A DNA stretch of 64,000 nucleotides from Locusta migratoria (lineage: Eukaryota; Arthropoda; Insecta; Orthoptera; Acrididae). The notes under the pieces are model-generated. The model saw nothing but the letters and a program-made list of their open reading frames with translations. It was not told the DNA's origin and ran no database searches. The DNA is taken from positions 477,179,150 to 477,243,149 of the forward strand of contig CM048748.1 in the NCBI GenBank assembly GCA_026315105.1, in the 5' to 3' direction. Positions 54,642-64,000 of this stretch are shown piece by piece; position 1 is the stretch's first letter, and each line of letters begins with the position of its first letter. Position numbers and translations under genes: made by a program.

Positions 54642-55214
54642 GACCCATTCAGTTACGCACTTCCGAATCAGTCACTTGCGATTTTCGGTTTCACGAAAGA
54701 GACGAAGCATACCCATTACGACTCACTTATTTTTTCGAATAATAATAATAATATTACTAAAGCTATACACGGTGAAGCATTTAAAAGCGTTTTTCGGACT
54801 ATTTGTAAATATACAAATCGGTTTATTTTAGACTGAAAGTCACGGTAGAGGTATGCAACCTGCATGATACAATTTTTTTAATGATTCTAAAATTGCTAGA
54901 GATTGCATGAAGAATCACTAGATGTTATTACTGGATTCTTTATTTTCAGTTCACAACGTGTGTCGCGATTAGTCCATTATCTGGTGATCGATATTATATA
55001 TATTTAGATTTGATGCATTCAAATTTTTCATTTAAAATACTGTTCTTATGTATTGGCAAATAAGAATTAACGTAAACTGGTGTTACTATTACAATTAGTA
55101 GCAAAGAATTAATAGATTAAAACTTGGTGCGTGATGAACACATAAACATTACTGTTTATGAGTTGATATGAAGTACGTGTCGTACTGTGATACAGTTTAG
55201 AAGATACATTCAGC

Positions 55215-55245
<31 letters not shown>

Positions 55246-55690
55246 TGTCTATAAAATTTCCTTGAGCTACAATTTGTAGTGTACAAATTATAAATTGTAA
55301 CGTCGTACCGAATGCCATAGTTTTAGTCCATGAACAGCGGAAAAGTAGTAAGCGAAAACGTTTCTTACTTTCATTATTTTCATGTGGTTGTCAGCGGAAA
55401 AGTTAAACAAAGGTTTCAAATTATGTTTAACGGTTGTTGCAAGTCGCCAAGTACTGTCATACTCATATAGAGTATTTACAAAACTTCGTCGCATTATGTG
55501 GCAGTTTCTTGCAACTCTGTGGGATGACGTGTAAACAACCTCCAAGATGGCGTGACCCGGGCAACGGGCGGGAAGTTTAGACAAACGGCGACCGAGCTGG
55601 ACGAAGAGTCTCACGGTCAACAGCAGCAAGTGCGTCCTCAGCGAGGAAACCCTCACCTCAGGGCGATAAGGTAATTAATATCCGCCCATC
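54641..55690. other. no gene; (TG)n at 55215-55243
   Basis: AT-rich sequence with an ATAATAATAATAATATTA stretch near 54740 and a TG microsatellite. If the 52-nt T-run marks a minus-strand retroposon, its body would begin here, but nothing in it is recognised. Confidence 0.35.
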
Positions 55691-56439
55691 AGTCCAAATT
55701 ATGCAGTTGAACATAGAAGGCATGGGTCGCAGCAAATGTGAGCACATAGGTAGAATGGCTAAGGAACACCAAGTTGATATAATTGTATTGCAAGAAACTC
55801 ATTTAGCAGTGCAAACAGGTATCTTAACCACGCCTGAAATTCAAGGATATACAGTGGTGGAAAGAGTTCTCTCAGAAACGTATGGGGCAATTCTAAACAT
55901 ACGTAACGGCATCAGTTACAAGTAATGACGTGGCAAAGAAGTCCAACACCTGCAATATTGAAACGATAACAGTAGAACTCCTCAAGCTAGACTTGGCGTC
56001 AGTATATAAACCACCAAACTCTACATGGCCAAATCCTCCACTGCAAGCTGAAGATAAACCAACAATCATCAATCAGGAAGAAAAGATGGGAAGAAACCAC
56101 AGAAAATATGAACTTCACCCAATCTAGCCGGGAATGTTTGTCACTGTTAAGACGCCTGGGGGCAGCTGCTCATACATCATCCTCGAAGGCAACAACATAA
56201 CCAAACCAGATTGGAGAGAGAGAAAGTACTAAAGGAGAAATAAAAATGGAGACTGTTCCCAATCCCAAATAAAATAGAGACCTGCGTCTTCCATTTAAAT
56301 AACAGACTAGCAGACAAAGAACCAAATATTACTTTCTGCGGAAAGCGAATTAAACACAACAAATTTCCCAAATATTTAGGGCATAACTCTTGACAGGTCA
56401 CTTACCTTCAAGAAACACCTGAAACTAACTAGCCAGAAA

Positions 56440-56958
56440 ATGAAAACCCGCAATAACATCATCCGGAGATCAGCAGGTACCACATGGGGAGCGGATGCAA
56501 ATACACTACGTGCTGCAGCAATGTCACACGTATATTCCGTGGCAGAGTACTGTGCCTCTGTATGGAGTAGGAGTGCCAATGTAAAGAAGATTGACGTCCA
56601 GCTTAATGAAACCATGAGGACGATAACGGGGACATTAGAGTCGACACCTCAAGAATGGCTTCATGTCCCCTCAAACATTGCTCCACCTGAAATCCGAAGA
56701 CAGCAGCCAACGATTCAGGAATGGCAAAACATAAATAATCCAGATAAGGCAAGAGTACTACCGGTACACCAAGTACTAGATGACCGCTGTCGGTATCGCC
56801 TAAAATCAAGAGCGCCAATATGGGAAGACAGAACACTTGCCCAAGGAAATACCTACGACTGCCACAAATCCTGCAAACTAAGTGGAACAATAGTGACATT
56901 AACCATACAACATAGAGGACCCCAGCCAACAACTCCCAGAAATGCAACTTCACCGTAG
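56440..56958 (+). pseudogene. LINE C-terminal domain, 172 codons
   Basis: MKTRNNIIRRSAGTTWGADA, LRAAAMSHVYSVAEYCASVW, NETMRTITGTLESTPQEWLH, VPSNIAPPEIRRQQ. This is the post-RT region typical of Jockey/I-type insect LINEs (..W-G....LR..A.....S..EY....W). The frame breaks at about 56940 and continues in another frame (next entry). Confidence 0.8.
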
Positions 56959-57190
56959 AATCTGGTGTCAGCTTAACCGTGTGAGAACTGGACATGCAAG
57001 AACTAAATCTATTCTGTACAGGTGTTGTGCCGATGGTAACCCAACGTGTGACTGTGAAAGTGACGAACAGACATTACAACATATAGTGCAAGATTGCCCA
57101 CTGCAAAGATTCTGTGGTGACTGTAGAGACTTCATGGAGGCTATCCCTGCTGCTAGTGAGTGGCTGTCGCGTCTAGAGATAACTTTTTAG
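56942..57190 (+). pseudogene. LINE C-terminal zinc-knuckle-like end
   Basis: IWCQLNRVRTGHARTKSILY, then CDCESDEQTLQHIVQDCPLQ, a C-x-C...H...C arrangement (CDC...H..QDC) found at the end of these LINE proteins. It finishes with SEWLSRLEITF and a stop, the expected natural terminus. Confidence 0.75.
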
Positions 57191-57290
57191 TGAATTGTAG
57201 CTGTCGTTCCATTTCGGCTTTATGATGTCAATAATGCACATGCAGTTGTTAAGCCCTACGATAAATGAAACAAATAATAAATAAATAAAT

Positions 57291-57961
57291 CTTGCAACTC
57301 TTATTGTTTATGACGTTATATCTCCTGAACCATGTGTTGTATGTGGTTCGTACTCCTACAGCAACTGTTATCTCATGTAAGGAATATGTGTACCAAATGT
57401 GGTTGAAATCGGTCCAGTAGTTTAGGGGAAAATGAGCAGCATTGTCGATTAATGCAGAAGTTTTCCACGCATCTCACTGTTTTTCATGTCATATCTTCTG
57501 AACTATGTGTTGTACGTAATTCTTACACTTACGGCTACCGTCCTCATATATTGAAGCTTATATGTACAAAATTTGAAAAATATTGCAACAAAACTGTAGA
57601 TTAGTATACAACACGTACACACAAACATACCGACACGCTCCTAGATACATAAAGAAGAAGCAGAGTGTCCGTATCTTCCTGTCTTGGTGTGTAAGTATTG
57701 CATAAGTATCTACAGTTTTGTTCCAGTTTTTATGAAATATTTTACACGTAGGCTTCAATCCATGAGGACGGTCGCCGGAAGTGTAAGAATCACGTACAAC
57801 ACACAGTTCACGAGATATGACGCCATAAACAATGAGAAGCGAGAAAATGCTGAATTATGTAACATTGCTGCTCATTTTCTCCTAAAGTGCTGGACCGATT
57901 CTAACCAAATTTGGTACACACATTCCTTCCTTATGACGTCATAAACAATAGGAGTTTCAAG
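57291..57961. mobile_element. foldback element, ~300 bp arms
   Basis: The left arm 57291-57630 and right arm 57683-57961 are inverted copies: TATTGTTTATGACG / CGTCATAAACAATA, GTACCAAATGTGGTTGAAATC / CTAACCAAATTTGGTAC-type block, TTAGGGGAAAATGAGCAGC / GCTGCTCATTTTCTCCTAA, and CTACCGTCCTCAT / ATGAGGACGGTCG. It directly follows the A-rich end of the LINE at 57290. Confidence 0.8.
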
Positions 57962-58500
57962 AAACTGCCACACAATGCGGGATACTGTATAAATACGCTG
58001 TATGAGAATGAGAGTACTTAGCGACTTGCAACAAACTTTAAACATAATGTCAAACCTTTATTAAACTTTTTTTTCGCTGACAGCCATAGCAAAATGATGA
58101 AAGGAAAAAAGGTTGTCACTCACTACTTTTTCACTGTTCATGGGGTAGAACTATGGCATACAGCGTACGGTACGTCGTTACAATTTACAACTTTTACACT
58201 ACAAATTGTAGCCGCAGGACATTTTACAGACAGTATACACACATACAACTGAATGTGTCTTCGAAATTGCATCACAGAACGACAAGTTGTTCATGAGGTA
58301 TGAGGACATAAACGGTGACGTTCGTGGAAAACCGCCCCATCACGCACCAGGTTTTAATCTACTACTTCTTTACTACTAACTGTATTCTTAACAGATTTTA
58401 CCGACATGCAGCACTTATACAAATGAATATATACCTACAAAATCATACAATTCTACAACATATAATGCAATAAATGTGAGATCGTATGTACTGCGATGAT
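57962..58500. repeat. repeat homologous to 21190-21720
   Basis: Same-direction match to the repeat at 21190: GACTTGCAACAAACTTTAAA, CTTTATTAAACTTTTTTTTC, ACAGACAGTATACACACATA, and GGAAAACCGCC.CATCACG. It is flanked on the left by the foldback 57291-57961, so together they may be one element family. Confidence 0.65.
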
Positions 58501-59144
58501 AAATCCTTTTACATGTATATAGCTACTGGGAAAGGAAGAGAATGAAACAGTTTGCATAGACTGAATACCCGTTATTTCCGTCAGATGCAGCTTTTAACTT
58601 CAAGAGACTGTAGTTTCCAGTGGGACTCGTATTTTCTATTACGATTAATAAATCACAGAGCAACCCGTTAAATACGGCAGGGTGGTTTTGATCTGCATGT
58701 TTCTCACACGGACATGTACATGTCGCTTGGTCAAGGGTGTGCTCCCCACAGAATTTATTCATATTAGATTTTGCACAAGTAACCAAAATTATTGTTTACA
58801 ATGACGTTTTTAAGTAAATTAATTATTAAGGTTGCATATAATCTGCATCTTGATGAATACCTTTCTTTTTTTGGATACTGCAGTTATTATTTTGTACATT
58901 ATGCAACATAGCGATATTTCGTAAATACTCTCCTGTGTATATGACATGTTATTGAATAATGGAGATGGACAGAGAGAGAAGGGATATGAGAAATACTAAC
59001 TCAAGACTTTAATAAATAAATAAAAACACCGGGTTTTCAGCTAGTCCGTAATAACAGACACAAATACGATCTGAACTTTTTACAAATTACGATGCAACAC
59101 GGTTGGATACCCGAGAACTATTCAAACCAGATACAAGTGTCGTG
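58501..59144. other. no recognised feature
   Basis: AT-rich. An 87-codon minus-strand frame (58523-58786) with several Cys (CTCPCEKH) has no family I recognise. Confidence 0.3.
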
Positions 59145-59390
59145 CTGCCCTACCATCGCTCGCATCCGCCACCAGTCTGGATTCGAGACAATGAGCGGCC
59201 TCTCATACCTGTGAAGTTGGCGCGCCATTGTCTCGGCCCCGCCCTTATCAATTATTGCAGCCGCAGGCAGGGCCCAAGTCAAGTCGCCTTCCGGCGGCAG
59301 CAGAGGGGTGGGCGGACTCTCGCCATTACCGCCGTCACGAGCGGGAAACCAGACTGTGCACGTGGCACAACGACAGGGAACCACGTGTCC
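59145..59390. other. GC-rich patch
   Basis: GC-rich segment with CCTTCCGGCGGCAGCAG, adjoining the left end of the foldback. No domain in either strand's frame. Confidence 0.4.
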
Positions 59391-59424
59391 GTCACAAGGT
59401 TTGATCGGACTTTACTTCAACGTC

Positions 59425-61036
59425 CTATATCTATATAATGTATAAATTAATGTTTGTCTGTAGGTCTTCTATGTGTTCATAAACCATTCATTCGATTGCA
59501 ATGAAACTTTTGTAAGCTGTTCACCGTATGCCCACGACGGTACCTAACCCAATAACAGAAACAAACAAAAAACAGAAAATGACGTCATAAACAATGACAA
59601 GCAATCGCGTCAGAATACCCACATTTTTGCGCTAATTATTGGAAAAAGGGGAGTAGTTAGGGACCTGCAACGAAGTTTCTATGTAATTTCGGACGTTTAT
59701 GAAGCGTTTTGAAACTGACCTCTGCCCCACCATACAGTCATTTATGAAACGAAAAGAAGCCTACCGCTCACAACAGTTTCGCTGTAGATGACGTAAAACC
59801 GTCGCATCAGGAATGACCTTGTATTAAATAAATTTAGCATTACAGATTTGCATGCTACTATTTACTTTTGTCTGCAAGTCTTCCTTAATTCTCTTGCATC
59901 CAAAACTAAGCGATCTGTTCTCTTAATCTCTTTCTATATAAAAGCGAAAGGACGCTCACTCATTTACTGACTAGAAACAAAATCACGAAACTACTTCACC
60001 TATGAAGTTGAAATTTGGCAGGAATGTAGTTTATAGGTAGAAAAGTCAGCTAAGAAAATATTTTGTGATAGGTGCATGGCGGAGCATACTTCTTTAGACA
60101 CACGAAATCTACAGTTTTATTCCGATCTTCACGAAATTTCGCACGCTTCACATAGAAACACGTAGTCCACATCCTCTTCCCCCCTCTCTCTGCATCCACC
60201 TCTATCTCTCACATCTCTGTGTTCGATTCCACCTTTCCGTCTCTCGGCAAAGTTTTCTGTCATGTACCATACAAACATTTAGGTACCCAGTGATCTTCCG
60301 CTTTGTTTATATGTCAAGCGTGCGAAATTTCGTGAAGATCGGAATAAAACTGTAGATTTCGTGAGTCTGAATAAGTATGCTCCGCCTTGCACCTATCACA
60401 AAATACTTTCTTAGCTGACTTTTCTACCTATAAACTACATTCCTGCCAAATTTCAGCTTCATAGAGGAAGTAGTTCTCGAGATTCCGTGTTTCGTCAGTG
60501 AGTGAATGAGTGTTCTTTCGCTTTTATATAGATAGACATTAAGAAAACAGATTGCTTAAGTTTGGATGCAAGAGAATTAAGGAAGGCTTGCAGACAAAAA
60601 TAAATAGTAACATACTAATCTGTAATGCTGACTTTATTTGATACAAGGGCAGGCCTGATGCGACAGGTTTACGGCATCTACAGCAAATCTGTTGTAATCG
60701 GTATACTTCTATCCGTTTCATCATTTCTAGGTGGCAGGGGTCAGTTACAAAAAGCTTCATAAACGTCCGAAATTACAAGCAAACTTTGTTACAGGTCCCT
60801 AACTACTCCCATTTTCCAATAATTTACGCAAAAATATTGGTATTACCACGCGGTGGCCTCTCATTATTTATGATATCATATCTCCCAAGCTATGTGTCGT
60901 GCTTTTTAGTTTTTGGATCAGGAACCTTCGTATGCGTACAGTGAACAGTTCACCAAGGTTTCATTGCAATCGAATGAATGGTTTATGAACACATAGATGG
61001 CATTCAGACAAACATTCATTCTTATATATAGAGATA
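59425..61036. mobile_element. 1.6 kb foldback element with equal arms
   Basis: Arms 59425-60160 and 60301-61036 (about 736 bases each by landmark matching) are inverted copies around a ~140-base pyrimidine-rich loop. Pairs include CATTCATTCGATTGCAATGA / TCATTGCAATCGAATGAATG, GTAGTTAGGGACCTG / CAGGTCCCTAACTAC, CTTAATTCTCTTGCATCCAA / TTGGATGCAAGAGAATTAAG and TTCACGAAATTTCGCACGC / GCGTGCGAAATTTCGTGAA. Outer ends are TATATA-rich. No transposase. Related to 20985-22060 (AAAGCGAAAGGACGCTCACT block). Confidence 0.88.
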
Positions 61037-61059
61037 AAGATAAAGCAGTGAACAATCCG

Positions 61060-61340
61060 AAGGCTGGTTTGAACACCACAGTGCTTTACTAGCCATGGTC
61101 CTCTTTGGAGGTGGTATGCTGTTGCCTTCCTCCGACCTTCTAACCAGTTATAGGGGGACCTAAAGTTTAACGTAGGTTCCGAACTACGGTGCTACTCGGT
61201 ACTTTTCACATCAGCAACTCTGCCAGAGGTGAAAGGAGTCGAAAGAGACAGAAAAATTTTTAGGTCCTGGCGGGGATCGAGCCCCTTACCTTTGGAGTCT
61301 GACATTCTACCGCTTTGCTACCGAGCCACGCTACACTGTG
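61060..61340 (-). mobile_element. SINE with tRNA-Trp-like head
   Basis: Head at right: the minus strand reads GCGTGGCTCGGTAGCAAAGC, GGTAGAATGTCAGACTCCAA, then GGGGCTCGATCCCCGCC as B box; the CCA at anticodon position recalls tRNA-Trp. Body to the left includes GGTCGGAGGAAGGCAACAGC and GAGGACCATGGCTAGTAAAG (all minus strand). It extends far beyond a tRNA and lacks a clean acceptor stem, so it is a SINE, not a gene. Confidence 0.75.
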
Positions 61341-61373
61341 GAAAGAGAATAAACAAAATAAAATTGTGATTAC

Positions 61374-61560
61374 AGGCCGTGGTGGAGTGGCCGAGCGTTC
61401 TAAGGCGCCTTGCTGAGGAGTGCACGGTAGCTCGCCATCGGAGGTTCGAGTCCTCCCTGGATCATGGATGTGACTGTTGTCCGTACGTTAGTTTAAGTAG
61501 TTCGTAAGTCTAGGGACTGACGGCCGTAGCAGATTACTAAAATAGGCTTACAATCATTTG
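61374..61560 (+). mobile_element. tRNA-derived SINE (class-II-like head)
   Basis: GGCCGTGGTGGAGTGGCCGA (A box), GGAGGTTCGAGTCCTCC (B box), TGTTGTCCGTACGTTAGTTT linker, tail GTAAGTCTAGGGACTGACGG. Degraded 3' end. Confidence 0.82.
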
Positions 61561-63000
61561 TACTTGATTTTTTTCCTAATTACTGGTCGTCTATTCGTCA
61601 GCGTTCTCACACCCAATAACGTGAAACTTCTCATGAAAACCACCACAACGAAAGTATTTCTCACACTATGCACAACAGACGACGTATTGCAACAACCACA
61701 TGTTGTCTGATATATCGGTCGAGGAAAATATACCTTATTTATGTTTCAACCAACAGGTCTCCGAGATATTAGTTTCGATGCGTACCAACAGCATAAAAGC
61801 ATATATTGGAAGACTGGAGCGGGTAACAGATTATGGATCAAGGCATGAATTTTAATAGCACATGCTCCATCATTAATTTCTCTGTTCTCGTGCAATTTGG
61901 TATGATTTTAAAGTCTTGCGATAAAATGCTTGCCTGTTGGAACAAGTAAACGTCACAGGTTTCGCAGAGAACGGTGCATTTCGGTGGCATCGCTTTTACA
62001 GCGCAAGTCGGTTGAGCGTCGTCTTCGACAAAAGCCCTGTAGCAGCGCGTCACACCAGGGGGACACAAAGCAGACGTCATACACCGCTTTGTTTTGTGAC
62101 GCTATACACGGACAGGGACATTTAAGTCCCGTTGGGCAAGAGAGGGTTAAGCCATTAGCATTTCTAATTAATTGATAGGGCTTAGCAGGTACACAATTGA
62201 ACACAAATAGATAAATTTCTGTTCTAAATGACAAAGTTGCATGGCACGCGGTGCGTTGCCAAGCTAGGCGCGCTATGGATGCTCCGTCAAGTTTACTGAC
62301 CATTACGCCGATTTTAACCATCTTCCAGTAAAAGCCACTCTTAGGGCCCATCATTAAGTCAACATAGTAAAATTAACAGAGTGCCGAACTGTTTGTTTTG
62401 CGGCTAAGTTTCGATGCCCACTACTTCCTTTATTTAAATTTACATAATACTTTCCAAGGTTAAACTTTTAATTACGAAATTCGTACTGGCTTCATCATTT
62501 CAGTTTATATACGTGGAATCAGCACACTCGTTTCAGTTGATAATGGTAATTAATCTATTTTGCTATTTATTGAAGTTTAGAATGGAAAATATTTTCAAAA
62601 ATTCTACCAATTATCTGAGAAAGTTACATAACATTTATTTTGGGTGATCATAGTTAAGACACATGATGTTCACACCATCCACGAAAAAGAGCTCTGAAAA
62701 TTAATGCTGTACGACTGAATACGTTTTAATGGTAACTTCTCTTGACGATAACTATTCGTGTTGGAAGTAATTCAGGAACAGTGAAATGCTTTAGTAAATT
62801 TAAATTTAGTAATTATAACGGAAGGATGTATAAGAGAAAAATAACAAATTACATAGTAGGCGCTATGGAACCTGGATCGTTTTCCTAAATTGACTGTCTT
62901 CACTGCCGGTGATATTGCACAGCGTCGTCCGCTCTAGGACCAAAATGGCGGCTCCGTAAAAAACATTGGTATCCACACCTCCCCTCTGTAGATTTTGTTC
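61561..63000. other. 1.4 kb without recognised features
   Basis: Mostly AT-rich. Overlapping frames at 61930-62354 on both strands match nothing I know. Confidence 0.35.
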
Positions 63001-63172
63001 AAATGTTTTTAAATATTAACAGCTCGGTTACTAGTCCGTAGCTTACAAACTACTTAAACTATGGTAAACTAACCTAAGGGCAGTTCAAACTCCCATGCCC
63101 GTAGGGCGAACGGCCGCACGCACCGCAGCACGGCGCCCCAATGCGCACGGCTACTCCGCCGTGGCTGTAGGT
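63001..63172 (-). mobile_element. tRNA-derived SINE, minus strand, degraded
   Basis: AAATGTTTTTAAATATTAAC then TAGTCCGTAGCTTACAAACT (tail), CTAACCTAAGGGCAG (linker), CATGCCCGTAGGGCGAACGG (B-box area damaged), and head GGCTACTCCGCCGTGGC. Confidence 0.7.
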
Positions 63173-63442
63173 TTTGCGTAGTACTACCCTATCCTACGTC
63201 GGCGGCTACCCGCAAGCTGCTTCTGCTCTGCGGGATAGCCAGAACTTGAGTCCCCAGGCGCAGCTGTACTTACCGAGTTGCACGGTTGGGTGTAGGCAGA
63301 TTGCACGTCCTCAGTGTCTCTGGGCATGCAGCACAGTAGGGGCCGACTGGCCCGCTGGCACATCGAGCGACAAACAAGTTTTGTTCGCGACTGCGTAATA
63401 CACAACGTTAACTGCGATTGAGTAAAGTTGGAAATGTGAAAC

Positions 63443-63512
63443 CAGCCGCGGTTCGAACCCGGGTCTCGTGCCTGCTTGGCAGGTGCCCTGCCGCTACATT
63501 ACTGGCAGCACA
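63443..63512 (-). repeat. tRNA-Gly-like sequence (SINE head or pseudogene)
   Basis: The minus strand reads CTGCCAGTAATGTAGCGGCA, CCTGCCAAGCAGGCACGAGA, CCCGGGTTCGAACC and GGCTGGT. The T-arm is good and GCC stands at the anticodon position, but the anticodon and D arms do not form proper stems by eye. A tRNA-derived relic is more likely than a working tRNA-Gly gene. Confidence 0.45.
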
Positions 63513-63659
63513 GCGACCGTCACAACTGCACGGTCTGCTCTGGCTCGTCTCCAGCTAGGTACAAACCGTCACCACAGTCCTTCCCTCCAGTGTTCGAACT
63601 CGTGCTTCTTCTTCACACTGAGCACTGGACCAGTGACGGACAGGCTGTGCCTCCGCAAT

Positions 63660-64000
63660 TCAGACAGAATCATTTCCCGTCGCTTGATTCCCGCTGCTTT
63701 GCAAGCGTAGACAGGATGGTCTGCATTGATCGTTTCTATTTCTAAGAATAAATTTTCATATATTTAGCTTTAAAAATGCTATCCTAATCAAGTATTCCCA
63801 TACAACTTGCCACCCCCTATTGCATCACTGATGGCAGAATTCAAAACATCTCGAAAAACGTGTTTTAAATTCTAACCGTGGTTCTAAATCCAAAATTTCA
63901 ATGAAAAATATAAATCAGAAGTTTTGTATTTCTTGGTTCAGAAAATTTGCTGAGTACCAACGTATTTTCAAAAAACCGTTCATCCCCTATTTCACTCCCT
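63660..64000 (+). repeat. dispersed repeat, copy B (runs off the window)
   Basis: Second copy of the repeat at 32925-33365, same orientation, continuing past the window end with CCGTTCATCCCCTATTTCAC (copy A: TCGTTCATTCCCTATCTCAC). No coding content. Confidence 0.75.

Larger units (their letters stand above)
55701..57290 (+). mobile_element. LINE with reverse-transcriptase core deleted
   Basis: 5' part: MQLNIEGMGRSKCEHIGRMA and VDIIVLQETHLAV (endonuclease start with its LQETH block), then LDLASVYKPPNSTWP. Then no RT motifs at all. The sequence resumes with ETCVFHLNNRLADKEPNITF and FPKYLGITLDRSLTFKKHLK (just after the RT domain in relatives), the ORF at 56440-56958, and a Cys/His-type end at 56942-57190. 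The 3' end is AATAATAAATAAATAAAT. Jockey/I-type by the overall style, low certainty on clade. Confidence 0.8.

Noticed and set aside
54507..54836. Open frame with a run of Phe
   Set aside because: The Phe-run is the 52-base T tract; not a protein.
58523..58786. 87-codon Cys-containing minus-strand frame as a small secreted protein
   Set aside because: The Cys pattern is irregular, there is no clear signal peptide, and the region is AT-rich non-coding in appearance.
59425..61036. Helitron assignment of the foldback
   Set aside because: TATATA-rich ends are suggestive, but no TC...CTRR ends with a subterminal hairpin were found, and long inverted arms are not a Helitron property.
61260..61330. 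Functional tRNA-Trp gene
   Set aside because: A and B boxes are present, but the sequence continues into a SINE body and the acceptor stem does not pair by eye.
63443..63512. Functional tRNA-Gly gene
   Set aside because: Good T-arm but poor anticodon and D stems; treated as tRNA-derived relic.
1..64000. CRISPR arrays, bacterial operons, phage or insertion sequences
   Set aside because: No spaced short direct repeats, no ribosome-binding sites or dense long ORFs; the content is clearly animal genomic repeats.

Overview
This is eukaryotic DNA, most likely from a large-genome insect of the orthopteroid group (grasshopper, locust or cricket-like). The main clue is the dominant repeat: a tRNA-derived SINE with a Ser/Leu-like head, a GTTGTCCTTAGGTTAG-type linker and a GGGACTGATGACC / TTAAGTCCCATA tail. 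This SINE type is abundant in orthopteran genomes. Mariner and Tc1-like elements and RTE-type LINEs of the kinds common in insects support it. The order-level assignment is recognition from memory, not a database result.

I found no intact host protein gene, rRNA or convincing functional tRNA gene. The window reads as intergenic or intronic DNA built from layered transposable elements, simple repeats, about ten GC-rich CpG-dense islands, and AT-rich sequence I cannot assign. Nearly every open reading frame that can be recognised is a broken transposon fragment.

Layout: 0-3.7 kb has GC islands, a mariner-derived inverted repeat (514-1137), SINEs and an RTE tail. 3.7-7.9 kb holds two direct copies of a 1.1-1.35 kb sequence. 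8.2-9.2 kb is a SINE split by a 751 bp hairpin element. 9.3-14 kb holds an RTE LINE cut by two SINEs, a Mutator-like transposase relic, a Tc1-like relic cut by a SINE, and nested SINEs. 14-23 kb is mostly unassigned, with SINEs and a foldback-family copy. 23.6-25.1 kb is a CR1/Jockey-type LINE. 25.95-28.26 kb is a 2.3 kb inverted repeat. 28.3-31.5 kb is two LINEs in opposite orientation. 32-38 kb has a GC island, dispersed repeats and Tc1 pieces. 37.7-42.2 kb has an RTE-type LINE followed by a CR1-type LINE. 42.7-45.2 kb has a mariner (split by a SINE) and a Tc1-like element with both ends. 49-53 kb has two RTE copies on the minus strand. 55.7-57.3 kb has a LINE lacking its reverse-transcriptase core. 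57.3-61 kb has two more foldback elements, and 61-64 kb is SINEs and repeats.

How the parts relate: LINEs (RTE, CR1/Jockey types) would have supplied reverse transcriptase for the SINEs, many of which still carry target-site duplications of 6-16 bp. DNA transposons (mariner, Tc1, Mutator-like, and a hairpin element with TTA duplication) moved independently. Insertion order can be read from the nesting. The most notable items are several long self-complementary elements, SINEs that end in T-runs rather than A-tails, and the series of GC islands in otherwise repeat-filled DNA. I did not find a new gene system.
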